Positions 10,481-21,875 of a DNA stretch of 64,000 nt are shown here, piece by piece. The stretch is from positions 54,361,272-54,425,271 of the forward strand of contig NC_068910.1 in the NCBI RefSeq assembly GCF_023091745.1, written 5' to 3'. Source of the stretch: Budorcas taxicolor. Lineage: Eukaryota > Chordata > Mammalia > Artiodactyla > Bovidae. The stretch's first letter is position 1; every line of letters begins with the position of its first letter. The notes beneath the pieces are model-generated. The model ran no database searches, was not told the DNA's origin, and worked only from the letters and a program-made list of their open reading frames with translations. Both the position numbers and the translations under genes were made by a program.

Positions 10481-10909
10481 AGGGCTGTGAAAGGCAGCCT
10501 TTACTGATGCATGTGCTCTCTCATTAGTATGTGTATACTGGGCTCCACACCTGCCATGCTGGGAGTGCCACCATTCAGAATCCACACCCTCGTGGAGCCT
10601 GTGTGGTGGTGGAAGGAGACAGACAAGAAACAAGAGAGGGAAAAGGATGCAGGGATTAGGAACGCAGTGCAGAGTCACGGAGCATGGCGGGCCCGGGTTG
10701 GGGTGACGGGGGGAGGGCGGGCCTCCTCGATCAGCTGCTCCGAGCAGGGTTCCCCAGGTGTCGCTGGAGTGCAGACCCCAGATGGAGATGCAGAAGTCAG
10801 GCGGGGGCCTCGAGTGGGAGGGCATTCAGGCCAGAGGGGACGGTGAGTGGACAGGGCCCAGGGTGGATCTTACTTGGCGTTTGAGGATGACTGCTATGCC
10901 AGGATGAGA

Positions 10910-11560
10910 GTGACTTGTGTGGGTTGGCAGGAAATTAAGTTGGCAGGATGGCAGGGGCTGGATCAGAGAACCTAGTCAGACATTGTGAGGACTTGGGTAT
11001 TATTCTGGGTGATGTGGGTGCTGCTGGAGAGTTTTGAGCGGAGGCGTGCAGGGCCTTCCTCCTATTGTTTTAGTATTTAATTTTGTGTTTGGCATCTTGG
11101 CTCTTGGTGGCGGCACACAGGATCTTCGTTGCCGCTTGTGGGACCTTCTGTCACAATGGGTGGACTCTGGTTGGGGCACGCAGGCTCCAGAGCGCACAGG
11201 CTTTAGGAGTTTCCATATATGGCTTAGTTGCTCTGTAACATGTGGGATCTTAGTTCCCCAACCGGGGATCAGCCCACATCCCTTGCATTGCAAGGAGGAT
11301 TCTTAACCCCTGGACCACCAGGGAATTCCCTTCCTTATATTTGTAAAGGTTTATTTTGACTCTTGTGTGGAAAGTGGACTGAGAAAAGGCGAGTGGGGTG
11401 CAGGCAGCAAGGTCATGGTGGAAACGGAGGAGGTCAGTCAGTGGTAAGGGTGGTGGCAGATTCTAGGTGTACATAGAAGCGGTGCTAGCGGGCTGTGACT
11501 GTCCAGTTTGCGTGTAGATCGGATGTAGGATATGAGCTAAAGAGGAATAAAGAATGACTC
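10910..11560. repeat. Ancient dispersed repeat, split by a CHR SINE
   Basis: The two flanks (10910-11056 and 11331-11560) read continuously as the same old repeat when the SINE at 11057-11330 is removed. Landmarks are 'ggtattattctgggtgatgt' and 'gagagttttgagcggagg', then 'gactcttgtgtggaaagtgg' and 'gaatgactctaaccc'. The SINE is therefore a later insertion. Family not assigned. Confidence 0.4.
11057..11330 (-). repeat. CHR-type SINE, near full length, antisense
   Basis: 'tttggcatcttggctcttgg', 'gggcacgcaggctccagag', 'gtgggatcttagttcccca', 'accggggatcagccc' and the border 'cctggaccaccagggaattccc' follow the order of the reverse-complemented element over about 275 bp. Confidence 0.88.
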
Positions 11561-12227
11561 TAACCCAAGCCACTGGGATAATAAAAATTAGAACTGCTGT
11601 TTGCTTCAAAGATCTCTTACTGAGGAATTGATCACCCTAAACAAAGTGACTGAAAGTGACCCTTTTCCTTCTTCACAGTCATGCAGTCTAGGCTGGGCTC
11701 AGCTGAGCAGTTGTCCTGTTGGTCTTGCCTGTGGTCACTGCCTGTGTGCCTGTCTTCAGCTGTTGGGCTGACTGTGGGCTGGACTTGGTTGGAACAGCTG
11801 GGCCTTTCTCTCACCATGATGTTCTAGAACCTTCTCTCTCCATGAATCCTTCCTTCGTGGTCTGTCCAGCTCGGTAGCTAGCTCAAAACTCCCAGGAGGG
11901 CAAAAGTGAACACTGATAATCCTTAGGCCCCAAACTGACACCATGTCAGTTCTACTCTATTGATGAATGTATGACAAGGGGACTGTGCAGGAGTGTGACC
12001 TCCAGGGGCTCAGGTTCGCTGAGGGCCACAGTGGAGCTGACCACCACCCCCGCTTAGCAAGGGAAAGAAGGTATAGAATGGGGAGGTCAGGGGGATACCC
12101 CGGGGATACCCCAGGTTCAGCCTTGAGTCTCTTGGGTCTGAGAGATCCATTCACTCCTAAAAGGGAGTGAATAGAGGCATAGGAGGAAATTCCAGAGAAT
12201 CTCCAATATGTAGAGTCTGGAGAGATG

Positions 12228-12499
12228 CTGCTGCTGCTAAGACGCTTCAGTCGTATCCGACTCTGTGCGACCCCATAGACGGCAGCCCAACAGGCTCCCC
12301 CGTCCCTGGGATTCTCCAGGCAAGAACACTGGAGTGGGTTGCCATTTCCTTCTCCAATGCATGAAAGTGAAAAGTGAAAGTGAAGTCGCTCAGTCGTGTC
12401 CGACTCTTTGCGACCCCTTGGAGTGCAGCCTACCAGGCTCCCCCGTCCCTGGGATTCTCCAGGCAAGAGTACTGGAGTGGGGTGCCATTGCCCTCTCCA
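12228..12499 (-). repeat. Bov-A2 (dimeric Bov-A) SINE, antisense, with 9-bp target-site duplication
   Basis: Two Bov-A monomers lie in tandem, each with 'tccgactctgtgcgacccc'-type and 'cctgggattctccaggcaag' blocks, joined by an 'aaagtgaaaagtgaaagtga' linker. The flanking direct repeats GGAGAGATG at 12219-12227 and 12500-12508 are a perfect target-site duplication. The insertion interrupts single-copy intron. Confidence 0.95.
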
Positions 12500-15400
12500 G
12501 GAGAGATGGAGAGTCAGTGGAGAGAGAGGACAGGAAGCAGAGGAGCATGATAGCATGAGGTCACACAGTGCTTCAAAGAGAAGGGAGTCTCCACTGCATG
12601 GCATTCCAGCTGGGTGGAGAAAAAGCATGCTTGCAGAGGGACCATTACCTTTGTTTTGGTCAAGGTATGACTGGGTGGCTTCAAGGGAGGATGGGGAGAA
12701 AAAGTGGAGACAGGCAGTAAAGTTTCAAGGAGTTTTGATCCCAAGGGGAGCAGAAAATTGGAAGGAAAGTCTGAAATTGACAAGTGTAGTTTCTGAAGAT
12801 GTTTGAATGCTGCTGGGAACAGTCGGGAGAGAGGGTGGAGATGCCTGTGGGAACTTGAGAGGGGAGGGGCTGGGATCCCATGAAGGGGCAGAGGGCTTGC
12901 CCATAGCCAGTACCATTCATCGTTGGAGCAGGAGGCAGGCAGCGGAGTAGAAGTGTGCAGACCCCAGGGACTCGCAAGAGAGCCCTGTGTTCATGCCCGT
13001 GGCTCTGAGCCTGGATGCCTCCCAACTGAGTCACCTTGCCTCCGAGTGTCTCCGTTTCCTTCCCTGTAAATTCGGGATAATTGTGGTCAGAACTAGTGCA
13101 AGGCAAAGAGTGTATTGAACTCTCCTTGGGTGCCCCATGCATATCCCGTCCATCAAGGATGCTAGCCAAGATTCTGTACATTGAGAGAGAAACTCTCTGA
13201 GATCATTGTGAAGTTTCTCTGATTCTTTTTTTTTTTAATTTCTTAAAATTTATTTTTTATCCTCGTTTCTTTGTCTTAATTTTCTCTGATTCTTGAAGAA
13301 TTGTTTAAAGTGTTCCAGTATTGCTGTTTGTAAAACCAAGAGGTTTAGTTTGTGGCTGTGGTTCGTGGACCCCCCAGATAGAGAGTCGCATCAGGACAGA
13401 CACCTGCATGCCTGCACGGAAACTGTCTCATGGCTTGCATTCATGTTCACAGATGGATAACCTCCCAGCAGACCGTTTCGTTGTCTTCATGACCTCCTCA
13501 AATGGCTGTTTGATATTATACAGTGGACATCCTAAACGCACAGCTTTTCCTTTGATCATATTATTTTATTAGGCCACATTTCCAGGCGCAGTCACTACAT
13601 GCACAGATTAACAGCACTGCTGTGCTTACGCTCCTTTTTCTCCAGGGGAAGTTTGCCCAGGTCCTCACGGCTGCCGTAGCCAAGAGGTGAACCTCGACCC
13701 ACAGCCTCTGACCCTCTTACGAGCCAAGGTCTTGAACCCTGAGGCTACGTGGGACCTGATTCCAACAAATGCACCTCTCTATATGTAGGAAATATCTTCT
13801 CAGAAAAAGTAAAATTTTATTTGAAACTCTTTTCATCCCAAAACAGTTTTAATGAATGCCTTTTGTGATGTCCCAAGCCCCATGAAATAGGCATGAAGGG
13901 AGCTGGCCCTTTAAGGGAACTCAGGGGAGCATCCTCTCGGCCGAGTAGAGAGCCCTGGGCAGTGCAGACCCTCTCCTGCTTGCTTTGTAAGGCTGGGCTT
14001 GTGTGTGCGTCTTCTGGCTGCCTTAAAGGATTGCATAGATCCATCTCGGGGGCTGATCTTGGTCTCCTGTCCTTGCTGTTTGCTCCGGGTGGATTTGCCA
14101 GTCTTAATGGCAGAGTATCAGGTAGATGGCTCTCCCCGTTACCAAGTTAATGGGTGTTCCTTTGGAGAGGTGGCTCCCGCCCAGCCCTTCCTTAGAGGAG
14201 GCCCACTGTGCTCCCCTTTGTGGGGAAGGGACAGGCCATCACTCTTTCCCAGGACCCTTTGACTTTCTCAGTGGGCAGTCAATTGTTTCCAGGTTCTAGG
14301 AGCCCCACCCAAAGGGTAGTTCGTTACCTCTAGACTGCTGCAACTTTAGCTGTAATTAATTTTTCTCTGATTCCCAAGTGCAGACCTTTTTTCCTTTTCC
14401 CCAAAGTAGTTCACGGTCTTAATTATGTTGATGGCGGCAAAGGCAGCCCTGACGATGGCTGGACAGACCTGCAGCAGTGCCTCCAGCGCTTTGGTGCCGT
14501 CGTCTGAGCAGCTGGGCCGTAGCTCACCTCTCTGCTGGAGACAGACAGCCCGATTAGTCCTCCCCACTTCTTGGCTCTCGTGCCTACAGTGTCCACCACC
14601 CAAGACACAGATGATTAAGTGACTGATTTGCAAAGGAATGTCAGGGAGGGACCATAGGCGAGAGAGGTTCTTCTCTAGAGGGAAGGGTGGCGTCTTTGCC
14701 CAGGATGGTCATGGTGCTGGGTTGAAGGACTTGGGTTAGATATGCTGCACAAACGGCAGCAAGAGATAAACGGGGAGACAGTCGCCCCCTGGCTGCCCTT
14801 TCTCCTCCCTCTCTCCGGGAATTCTGCTTTCCCCAGAGCTGACAGCGCCGCAGCGTCACATGCCTAGTGGGTGGGACCTGCGGTTGGCTGTGAGACCGCA
14901 TTCCCTGCGTCTTTGATTTCAGGAGCGTTGTCTGGGACAACTAGTAAGTTCCCAGGTGTTGCATCCCTCGTAGAGCCTTTTTTTCTTTTCCTTTCAACTC
15001 TCTGTTTTGCACATTTTCCCGTCTGCGGCCGAGCTGCAGGAAGAGAACAACGAACTTGCACGTACATTCTTCACCTTTTCTGGCCAGTTTGCATTTTTCT
15101 CTCTTCTTCCTCTCCCGCTTCTCTCTGTCCCTCACAAGAACACATGCGTGTATGTACGTGTTAGTTTCCTGATGAGCCGTTTCAGAGCAGGTCGCAGACT
15201 CCTCCCTGATGTCCCTCAGTGAGTGGAGCTGGGCAGATCATCAGTTACCTGACGGGGACGTTCTCCTGCACGACTCATTTGTCGCCCTGGGAAAGTTTCA
15301 CATCCATGCGGTTCTGGTTCTCACACGCCTGTTTCAGGAAGGGGAACCCCTTCCAGCGCCCGTGGGTGGGCTCTTGTCTACCACTCGGAAATGAACCGTC

Positions 15401-16326
15401 CGAGGAGACACATTTGCTGACGAAGCGAGAGACTTCACTGGGAAGGGGCGCCGGGCGGAGAGCAGCGGGGTGTGGGCCCCCAGGAGAACTGCCCTGCCAG
15501 GCCGCCCTGCAGCCTTGGGTTTTGTGGTGATGGGATCATTTTCCAGCCTGTCTCTGGTGGTGTGTGCATTGCTCAGCCAAGATGGTTCCAGCGAGAAGGA
15601 GGTGGGAGGTGGACAGACACATGGTGTCTCCTTTCAACCTTTCCTAAACTCTTCCGGTTGGTGGTGGCTTAGTTCCTTACCAGCACTTCCTGTCATAAAA
15701 TAACTCACACAGATGGTTACTGGGGTGCCTAGCCAGAGTCTGCGGTTTCAGTTAGCGTGCTTCCCCTAACACACCCGCAGTAAAATTTCCCCCAGTTGTT
15801 CCAATAAGGCTCTGTTTAGCATTGATCAAAGCAAGAGCGCCCTAGAGATGCTACAATGGGGGTGTCTGATGGTTACAGTCAAGGAGCCTGTGGGTGGGTT
15901 CACCTGGAAGCGGGAGCTGTGAGGAAAGATCTCCTAGAGGAGGTTACCCTTGAGCTGTTTCTCAAGACAAGGCAGGAGGGAGGGCAGGCAAGAGAGACAG
16001 GACTGAACGTGTGTGTGTGCATGTGTGTGCAAGCACATTTGTGAGGGCAAGGCTGGAGGCAGAAAATGAGGGCTAGTGTGAGACTGGAGAAGGTGAGGGA
16101 CACCCTGGCCTTTGTCTCTTGCAGAGAGTTTAGAAAGACGAGTCCAGCTGTGGCGTGGAGAAGTAGTGGTGGGTGTGACAGCTGGAAAGGAGGGTGGGTT
16201 AGGGAGTGCCAGCTGTGCTTTTCCAGAGACGGGCGCCGGAAGTGTCCATCCTTAGTCACCACCAGCGCCCTCCCATCTGCATACCAACGCCAGGTTTGGT
16301 TCTGTTCTTCCAGTCAAGCTGGGTCT

Positions 16327-16477
16327 CTGTTGAGGTGTGTGGGCTCCTCTGGTTGTGGCTCCTGGGTTCAGTTGCTCCGCAGAAGGTGGGATCTTAGTTC
16401 CTAGACCAGGGGTTGAACCCAGGTCCCCTGCATTGGAAAGCAGATGCTCAAACCCTGGACCACCAGGGAAATCCCCC
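16327..16477 (-). repeat. CHR-type SINE, partial, antisense
   Basis: 'gtgggctcctctggttgtgg', 'gtgggatcttagttcctaga', 'ccaggggttgaacccagg' and 'cctggaccaccagggaaatccc' identify the tRNA-related half in reverse orientation. Confidence 0.82.
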
Positions 16478-16917
16478 ATCTGCATATTAATGACAGTTTG
16501 GGGCTGGTGGATTGCCTTGTCGTCCTGGAAAGAGTAAAATGGGCTGGAAGGTGGGGCTCTCATCCCACCCTTTCCCCTGGGCTGCTTCCTGACCCCCTTG
16601 CCGTAATCAGGGACAGGAGAGGGGGTGGCCCGGCCATCCATTCTGATGTCCAGGGAACGCTCACCTCGTTTGTCACTGAGGGAAAGAAGATGCTCTCATT
16701 GGCCAGAAGCAGAGAATCGTGGTGTCGGGGTGATGGACCCAACTTGGGGAGCAGTCGGGGGCCCTGAGGTCCCCTCCACACACCTTCCCTGCCTCCTCCC
16801 CTGTCTGTCCCTCGTCTGTGAGAGCAGAGGGCTGACCACAGCATCCCAAAGAGGCTTTCGGGCTTCAATGATCCGCAGCTTGGGATTCTGAGTGGCGTTC
16901 TTTTCTCCATTTGTTTC

Positions 16918-17096
16918 ATTAAAAAAAAAAAAAAAATTGTTTACGTATGTGTTTATTTGGCTGTACCCGGTCTCAATTGTGGCACAGAAGGTCTTTAGTT
17001 GTGCCTGTGGGATCTAGTTCCCTGACCAGGGGTCGAATCCAAGCCCTTTGCATTGGGAGTGTAGAGTCTTAGCCACTGGACCACCAGGAAAGTCCC
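16918..17096 (-). repeat. CHR-type SINE, antisense
   Basis: The copy starts with an A-run, then 'ggctgtacccggtctcaatt', 'gggatctagttccctgacca', 'ggggtcgaatccaagc' and 'ccactggaccaccaggaaagtccc'. It is closely similar to the copy at 17452, suggesting the same subfamily. Confidence 0.85.
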
Positions 17097-17451
17097 TATT
17101 TAATTTGCCTTAATCCTCTAGCTTCTGAGTTCAGAAATGCTGACTTAGGGGAAGTGTCTTAAACTCTACCCTTTTCCCAGGAGAGCAGAAACATCTGCAT
17201 GATTCTCTGCCTTCACGTTCAGTCTTGGGTCCCAGAGCTGGAATGGTTGACGGAGACCCCTCGTCCCATGGGTGGGAGGAGGAGCCAGGCCGTGGGACTC
17301 CCTTCATGTGGAGCTCCATCCGTTGGGCTGGAGGCCTCAGTGTGGCTCAGCGCCCAGCCCCCCACCCCCCAGCAGAGGACCACTTGCCTGGGAGGGAGAA
17401 CAGGGTGGTGTGATGTGGGAGGGTCTGGAGATGGGGACCCTGGAAGCTTCT

Positions 17452-17617
17452 TTTCTTTTTGAAAATATGTGTGTGTCTAGCTGTGCTGGGTCTTAGTTAT
17501 AGCACTCAGAATCTTTAGTTGTGCATATGGGATCTAGTTCCCTGACCAGGGATCCCCCCAAGCCCCCTGCATTGGGAGTGCAGAGTCTTAACCACTGGAC
17601 CACCAGGGAAGTCCCTT
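17452..17617 (-). repeat. CHR-type SINE, antisense
   Basis: 'tagctgtgctgggtcttagt', 'gggatctagttccctgacca' and 'ccactggaccaccagggaagtccc' appear in the usual reverse order. It belongs to the same subfamily as the neighbour 500 bp to the left. Confidence 0.86.
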
Positions 17618-18261
17618 TCTTTACTTTTTAAATTAAGTTGACTTTACTGGCCGGAAGGAGGGGGAGTTCCAAGGCTGCTTAAATCCACAGCTCCCAACCT
17701 GCACAGCCTGTGTGGGAGGCATTCCTGGGGGGACCTCATGTGGGAGAGGACATGAGAGGCATAGCTGGGTCCCCCCAGAGCATGGGGAGGGGGGCTGAAC
17801 TTGACCTCCTCCCACCCAGAGCCGTAGGAGGCGAGATCAGTGGGGTCCGAAGGCCACTCTGAGCCAGAATGCGTTTTTCCTGGTCAGCTGGAGTCCTCTG
17901 GCACCAAGGCGCTCAAATCTGTCAGGCTGTGGCTCAAAAGAAAATTAGAAGATCTCCGTTAGTTTGTATGGTCATAGTTTAGATGTTTCTTCTTGCAGTT
18001 TATTAGAAAAAGAAAGCAGAAAGATACTCACAAGAAGTGCAAAGACACTTCTGTCGCCAAGAGAGACATGTTGAACGTGGGGTCCTTCTGTGGCCCGTGG
18101 CCCGTTTCACACGTTCATTCTGCGTCTGGCTCCTTTGGACTTGTCACAGCTGTGCTGTCCTCTGACATCGTTTTCAAGTGAAAGACGGAAAAGCATTAAG
18201 AAGGATACCGGCCTCTCCTTCCCGGTGGGCTGGCCTTTCCCTAGCTTATTCTGAGAACTCT

Positions 18262-18590
18262 TCGCTGTTCTCGAGGCTGGCTGTCTTCGTGTCCGCCAGT
18301 CTGTCTCGTGTCTGCCTGTCTCGTGTCTGCCTGTCTCGTGTCCGCCTGTCTGTCTCATGTCTGCCTGTCTCTTGTCCGCCTGTCTCGAGGCTGGCTGTCT
18401 TCGTGTCCGCCTCGCCTGTCTCTCTCGTGTCCGCCTGTCTGTCTCGTATCCGCCTCGCCTCTCTATCTCATGTCTGCCTGTCTCGTGTCCGCCTGTCTCT
18501 CTCGTGTCTGCCTCGCCTATCTTGTGTCTGCCTGTCTGTCTCTTGTCCGCCTGTCTGTCTCTCTTGTGTCCGCCTGTCTCTCAGGATACC
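18262..18590. repeat. TGTC/CGCC-rich minisatellite, unit about 16-20 bp
   Basis: Imperfect repeats of 'ctgtctcgtgtccgcctgt' fill about 330 bp. A higher-order repeat is visible: the phrase 'ctcgaggctggctgtcttcg' occurs near 18270 and again near 18385. The + strand is almost purely C, T and G here, a strong strand asymmetry. Long frames across it (for example 18178-18948) arise from the repeat and show no protein family. It lies about 1.3 kb before the next exon. Confidence 0.9.
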
Positions 18591-19761
18591 TCGCTTCCAC
18601 CGTGTCTCCGTCTTTCGAGAGGAACGGTCCCAGCGAGGGCCGAGCTGGGGACCCACTCACAGGGCTGTGTGTGATATTCCCGGTCGGCGATGCTTTCGAG
18701 TGGCCTGGTGCCGCAGATGTGACAGAAGGACAGACGCAGCCGCACAGGGAGGAGCAGAAGCCAGCCGTGCGACCTTGGCCAGCCCCTCCCCTCACGCGGG
18801 CAGTTCAAGGGTCAGGACTGGTCTTCTGGCTTCGAAACCCGGTGAGCCTAGCGAGAGGAGCCGAGTGAGAGGGCCTTCCGCGTCAGCACAGGCTTGTCTT
18901 GCAGCCGAGCGGGCGCGGTTACTGGCCCACATCGCCGAGGGGTGCTAGCGGGCCGGCATGGTGAGGGGCTACCTGTGTCCCCGGAAGCCCCTCACCTGCT
19001 TTAGGTGGCCTAATCCCTGGGTTCTGGGCACTTGGGTGTGTGGCACACGAGGGACCACTCAGATCCATGCTGGACCACCAAGGAGTGCCATAGCCCCTGG
19101 TGGACTGTCCAGGCTCCTCCCTGGCCTCAGTCGTGGGCCAGTGACACAGCGAGGAGCTGACCCCTCAGCCAGGCAGTTTACCAGAAGCTTTTGCTGTCAG
19201 CCCAGTCTGTTTCTTCATAGCTCATTTCTCCTGACCCAGCCCACGGAGCAGCCTCCAGCTGTGGCCCTCCTGTGTGTGGTAACCCTGTGAACACTGCCTG
19301 CTAGCTGGCCTTGCCTCCAGAGACATGGGCCAGGCCCCTTCTGTACTCATTTTCTGCCCCGATCCTGGTAGGGTTTCTATACTGCTCTTGCTATAGCAAT
19401 TTCCAAACAGATACTCTCGTGGGTGGTGGTCTGTCTGGACCCCCTCTGACACGGCAGCCCTGAGCCCCAGGATCCGGGTTTGGGGGACACACCGAGTATC
19501 GCCCTTGGCAGTGCCCGATGGCAGGAAGAATACAAAAGAGCCCTTTGGAGCTGTTTTCTTCACGTCTCTAAACGGTGGAGAGCTGGGTGTGGACCGAGGG
19601 CTGTGTGTTAGCAAGGTGCCGGCTGTGGAGGGAGACACAGAGGCTGTGGTTTCAGCCGAGGTGAGCAGAATGGAAGACAGCTCAGGACAGTGTCGCCCAC
19701 GAGGCTGGGCGGGCATCACGGGTGCCGCCGCATTGCCAGTTCCGCAATTCCATTTCCAGTT

Positions 19762-19821
19762 CCAGTTCCTTGGACGTGCTGCCGTCTGATCCGTCACGCG
19801 TGTGCACATCCAAGGAACTGG
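19762..19821. repeat. Short inverted repeat (possible hairpin) before an OSBPL10 exon
   Basis: CCAGTTCCTTGGACGTG (19762-19778) pairs with CACATCCAAGGAACTGG (19805-19821), 16 of 17 positions, leaving a 26-base loop. It lies about 100 bp upstream of the acceptor at 19923. Formation in the transcript is inferred from complementarity only. Confidence 0.6.
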
Positions 19822-19923
19822 GCTTGGCACCGGCCCTGGGGACCGTGCCTGAGGGGGTGGCAGCCCCAGCTTTCGCCTGTAACCGCAGGGCTCGCTGTCT
19901 GACCTTGCCTCCTCCGGGCGCAG

Positions 19924-20401
19924 GTGGTGCTCCCCACGTTCATTCTGGAGAAGCGGTCCTTGCTGGAGATGTACGCGGACTTCCTGGCGCACCCCGACCT
20001 GCTGCTGGCCGTCGCGGCGGGGGCCACGCCCCAGGACCGGGTCATCGGCTTCGTGGAGTATTACCTCACCGCCTTCCACGAGGGCCGCAAGGGTGCCCTG
20101 GCCAGGAAGCCCTACAACCCCATCATTGGCGAGACATTCCACTGCTCCTGGGAGGTTCCCAAGGACAAGGTCAAGGCCCGGAGGACTGCCTTCCCCGCCC
20201 CCGCGGGCCATGAACACCCGATGGCTGACGACTCTTCCAAGAACTACAAGCTGCGGTTTGTGGCTGAGCAGGTGTCTCACCACCCGCCCATCTCCTGCTT
20301 CTACTGTGAGTGCAAGGAGAAGAGACTCTGTGTCAACACTCACGTGTGGACCAAAAGCAAGTTCATGGGCATGTCCGTGGGGGTCTCGATGATCGGGGAA
20401 G
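19924..20401 (+). CDS. OSBPL10: OSBPL10 exon encoding the core of the OSBP-related lipid-transfer domain
   Basis: The exon follows 'cctccgggcgcag' and ends ATGATCGGGGAAG before 'gtaagc', giving 159 codons plus one base (phase 1 out). It starts VVLPTFILEKRSLLEMYADF, the lid/N-terminal segment of the domain. Next come KPYNPIIGE (codons from 20107), whose lysine belongs to the PI4P head-group site, and the family fingerprint EQVSHHPP (20266-20289), whose histidine pair also binds PI4P in this family. NTHVWTKSKF and GMSVGVSMIGEG close it. No stop or frameshift is present. The insert with HEHPMADD between the two motifs matches OSBPL10 rather than OSBPL11. GC content is much higher than in the flanking intron. 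Confidence 0.96.
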
Positions 20402-20780
20402 GTAAGCCATGCCGAGGGGTGGAGCTGGGCTCCGACAGAGGGACATTTGTGTACCTGATGGGTGCTTGAGGGTGTGCGTGTGGAGACCTTGCTTTTCACT
20501 TCATCACAGAGCTGGGGTTAAGTGGACGGGTGGGGACTAGGGATGGGGCTTGCCCTTGGGGACCAGGTCCTGGCTCTTTCCTGGTGGGGCCGAGGTGATG
20601 CAGGAAGCGGGATGCAGCTCTTTGCCTGTTAGGCTGCCCACCTGGGTTCTTCACCTGCTCCTTGTGTGCGGGCCACCAAACAGATCCTTTTGTTTCCAGC
20701 TCTGTGTGAATATTAGAGTTGGCTTCAAATCTATGAAAACACATCTTTACTCATTCTCATTGGTGTCCTGGCTCACAAAC

Positions 20781-20987
20781 AATGTAGTTGCTCAGTTGTG
20801 TCTGACTCTTTGTGACCCCCATGGACTGTAGCCCACCAGGCTCCTCTATCCATTAAATTCTCCAGGCAAGAATACTGGAATGGGTTGCCATCCCTTTCTA
20901 CAGAGGATCTTCCCGACCCAGGGATCGAACCCGGGTCTCCTGCATGGCAGGCAGATTGTTTCCCTTCTGAGCCACCAGGGACGCCCT
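20781..20987 (-). repeat. Bov-tA SINE, antisense
   Basis: 'gttgctcagttgtgtctgac', 'gactgtagcccaccaggctc', 'ctccaggcaagaatactgga', 'cccagggatcgaacccggg' and 'gagccaccagggacgccct' appear in the order of a reverse-complemented Bov-tA. Confidence 0.9.
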
Positions 20988-21359
20988 GAGCATCATAGCG
21001 CTGCCTGTTCACTATCTGCTCATAAATGATTCCCAAGACAAATCTCTGGTTGCTGGGCTTGCAGTTCTGAATCGAGAACCCAGTGTAATCAGACCATGCG
21101 TGGATCACACATTCCCCTCTTAGCAGATAGCTGTGAATGCAGTGTATTCATTGTTGGAGGAAAACTATAATCATGCTTGTTGAATTCAGGTGCCTATATA
21201 AGTTTTTCTTCAAATTCCTTTTAGTCATCAGTCCCTTTGAGATTCTGGCCACAGACTCTCAGAAAAGAGAAAAAAATCCAACACAAAATTTGGCTTGCAG
21301 GTTCAGGGTATATACATGGCTCCTCAGAAGCCCTTCCAGAATTCCAGGAGATTAGAGAA

Positions 21360-21635
21360 CCTCCCATTGACTCAGCAGGCTTTTATTGAGCACCTAATGT
21401 ATGCCAGCCATTGTTTTGGGAGCCATGAATACTTGAGGGAAGAAAATGTGTCCCCATGAAGCTCTCTTCTGCTGGGGAAATACACTGGCGGGGTGCTTTA
21501 GAAGGTGTTAAGTTCTAGAGAGAAAAATAAAGCAGGGAAGGCGGACCTGGGAATGGGGGGACAGGGTGGTGGAGCTAGAGGATGGGCTGGAGTGGCAGCT
21601 GGATAGACCCCACTAAGGAGGAGGCAACTGGGCGA
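21360..21635. repeat. Ancient mammal-wide repeat, left part, family not assigned
   Basis: 'ttattgagcacctaatgtat' and 'gccagccattgttttgggag' are the familiar opening of a very common old mammalian repeat. It continues beyond the minisatellite with 'gatgaggtcagagaggtaac' (about 22011) and 'ggcaggagatggtggtggct' (about 22241), so the minisatellite appears to have expanded inside it. Confidence 0.45.
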
Positions 21636-21875
21636 AGACCCCAGGGGGTGATGAAGGACCTTGGGGGGTGATGAAGGATCCTGGGGGGTGATGAGGGACC
21701 CCGGGGGGTGATGAGGGACCCCGGGGGGTGATGCGGGACCCCGGGGCTGATGAAGGACCTCGGGGGCTGATGAAGGACCCCAGGGGGTGGTGAGGGGCCC
21801 CGGGGAGTGATGTGGGACCCCGGGGCTGATGAAGGGCCTCGGGGGGTGATGAAGGACCTCAGGGGGTGATGAACA
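21636..21875. repeat. Minisatellite, about 21-bp G-rich unit, about 11 copies
   Basis: Units of the type 'ccccggggggtgatgaggga' are repeated with small length changes, because the G-run varies from 3 to 6. The minus-strand translation is proline-rich and collagen-like (21575-21910) purely because the unit is a multiple of three. There is no initiation context or domain. Confidence 0.93.

Larger units (their letters stand above)
7081..19923 (+). other. OSBPL10: OSBPL10 intron, 12.8 kb, repeat-rich
   Basis: The intron is bounded by gtagga and cctccgggcgcag. It contains CHR SINEs (7182, 11057, 16327, 16918, 17452), a Bov-A2 dimer (12228), an L1 fragment with an inserted ERV LTR (8160-9330), an LTR-like block (7885-8130), a 41-bp minisatellite (9540) and a TGTC-rich minisatellite (18262). 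Apparently single-copy or very old stretches are 7290-7880, 9790-10900, 11560-12200, 12510-16320 and 18600-19900. I see no further OSBPL10 exon, as expected because the exons on either side join directly. Confidence 0.7.

Noticed and set aside
9926..10825. 299-codon open frame on the minus strand
   Set aside because: GC-rich old repeat and intron. The translation is a low-complexity Pro/Ser/Leu mixture without motifs or splice support.
14346..14633. Minus-strand frame with 'ALEALLQVCPAIVRAAFAAI', looked briefly like an exon
   Set aside because: I could not match it to a known family or find a convincing acceptor and donor pair around it. Left as single-copy intron.
18178..18948. 256-codon open frame, Ser/Cys/Val/Arg-rich
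   Set aside because: It comes from the TGTC-rich minisatellite. The repetitive peptide reflects the DNA repeat, and the other two forward frames show similar repeats.
19222..20499. 425-codon open frame on the minus strand
   Set aside because: It lies opposite the conserved OSBPL10 exon 19924-20401. The frame is open because the exon is GC-rich with strong third-position bias. Its translation has no recognisable domain and it crosses the real splice acceptor.
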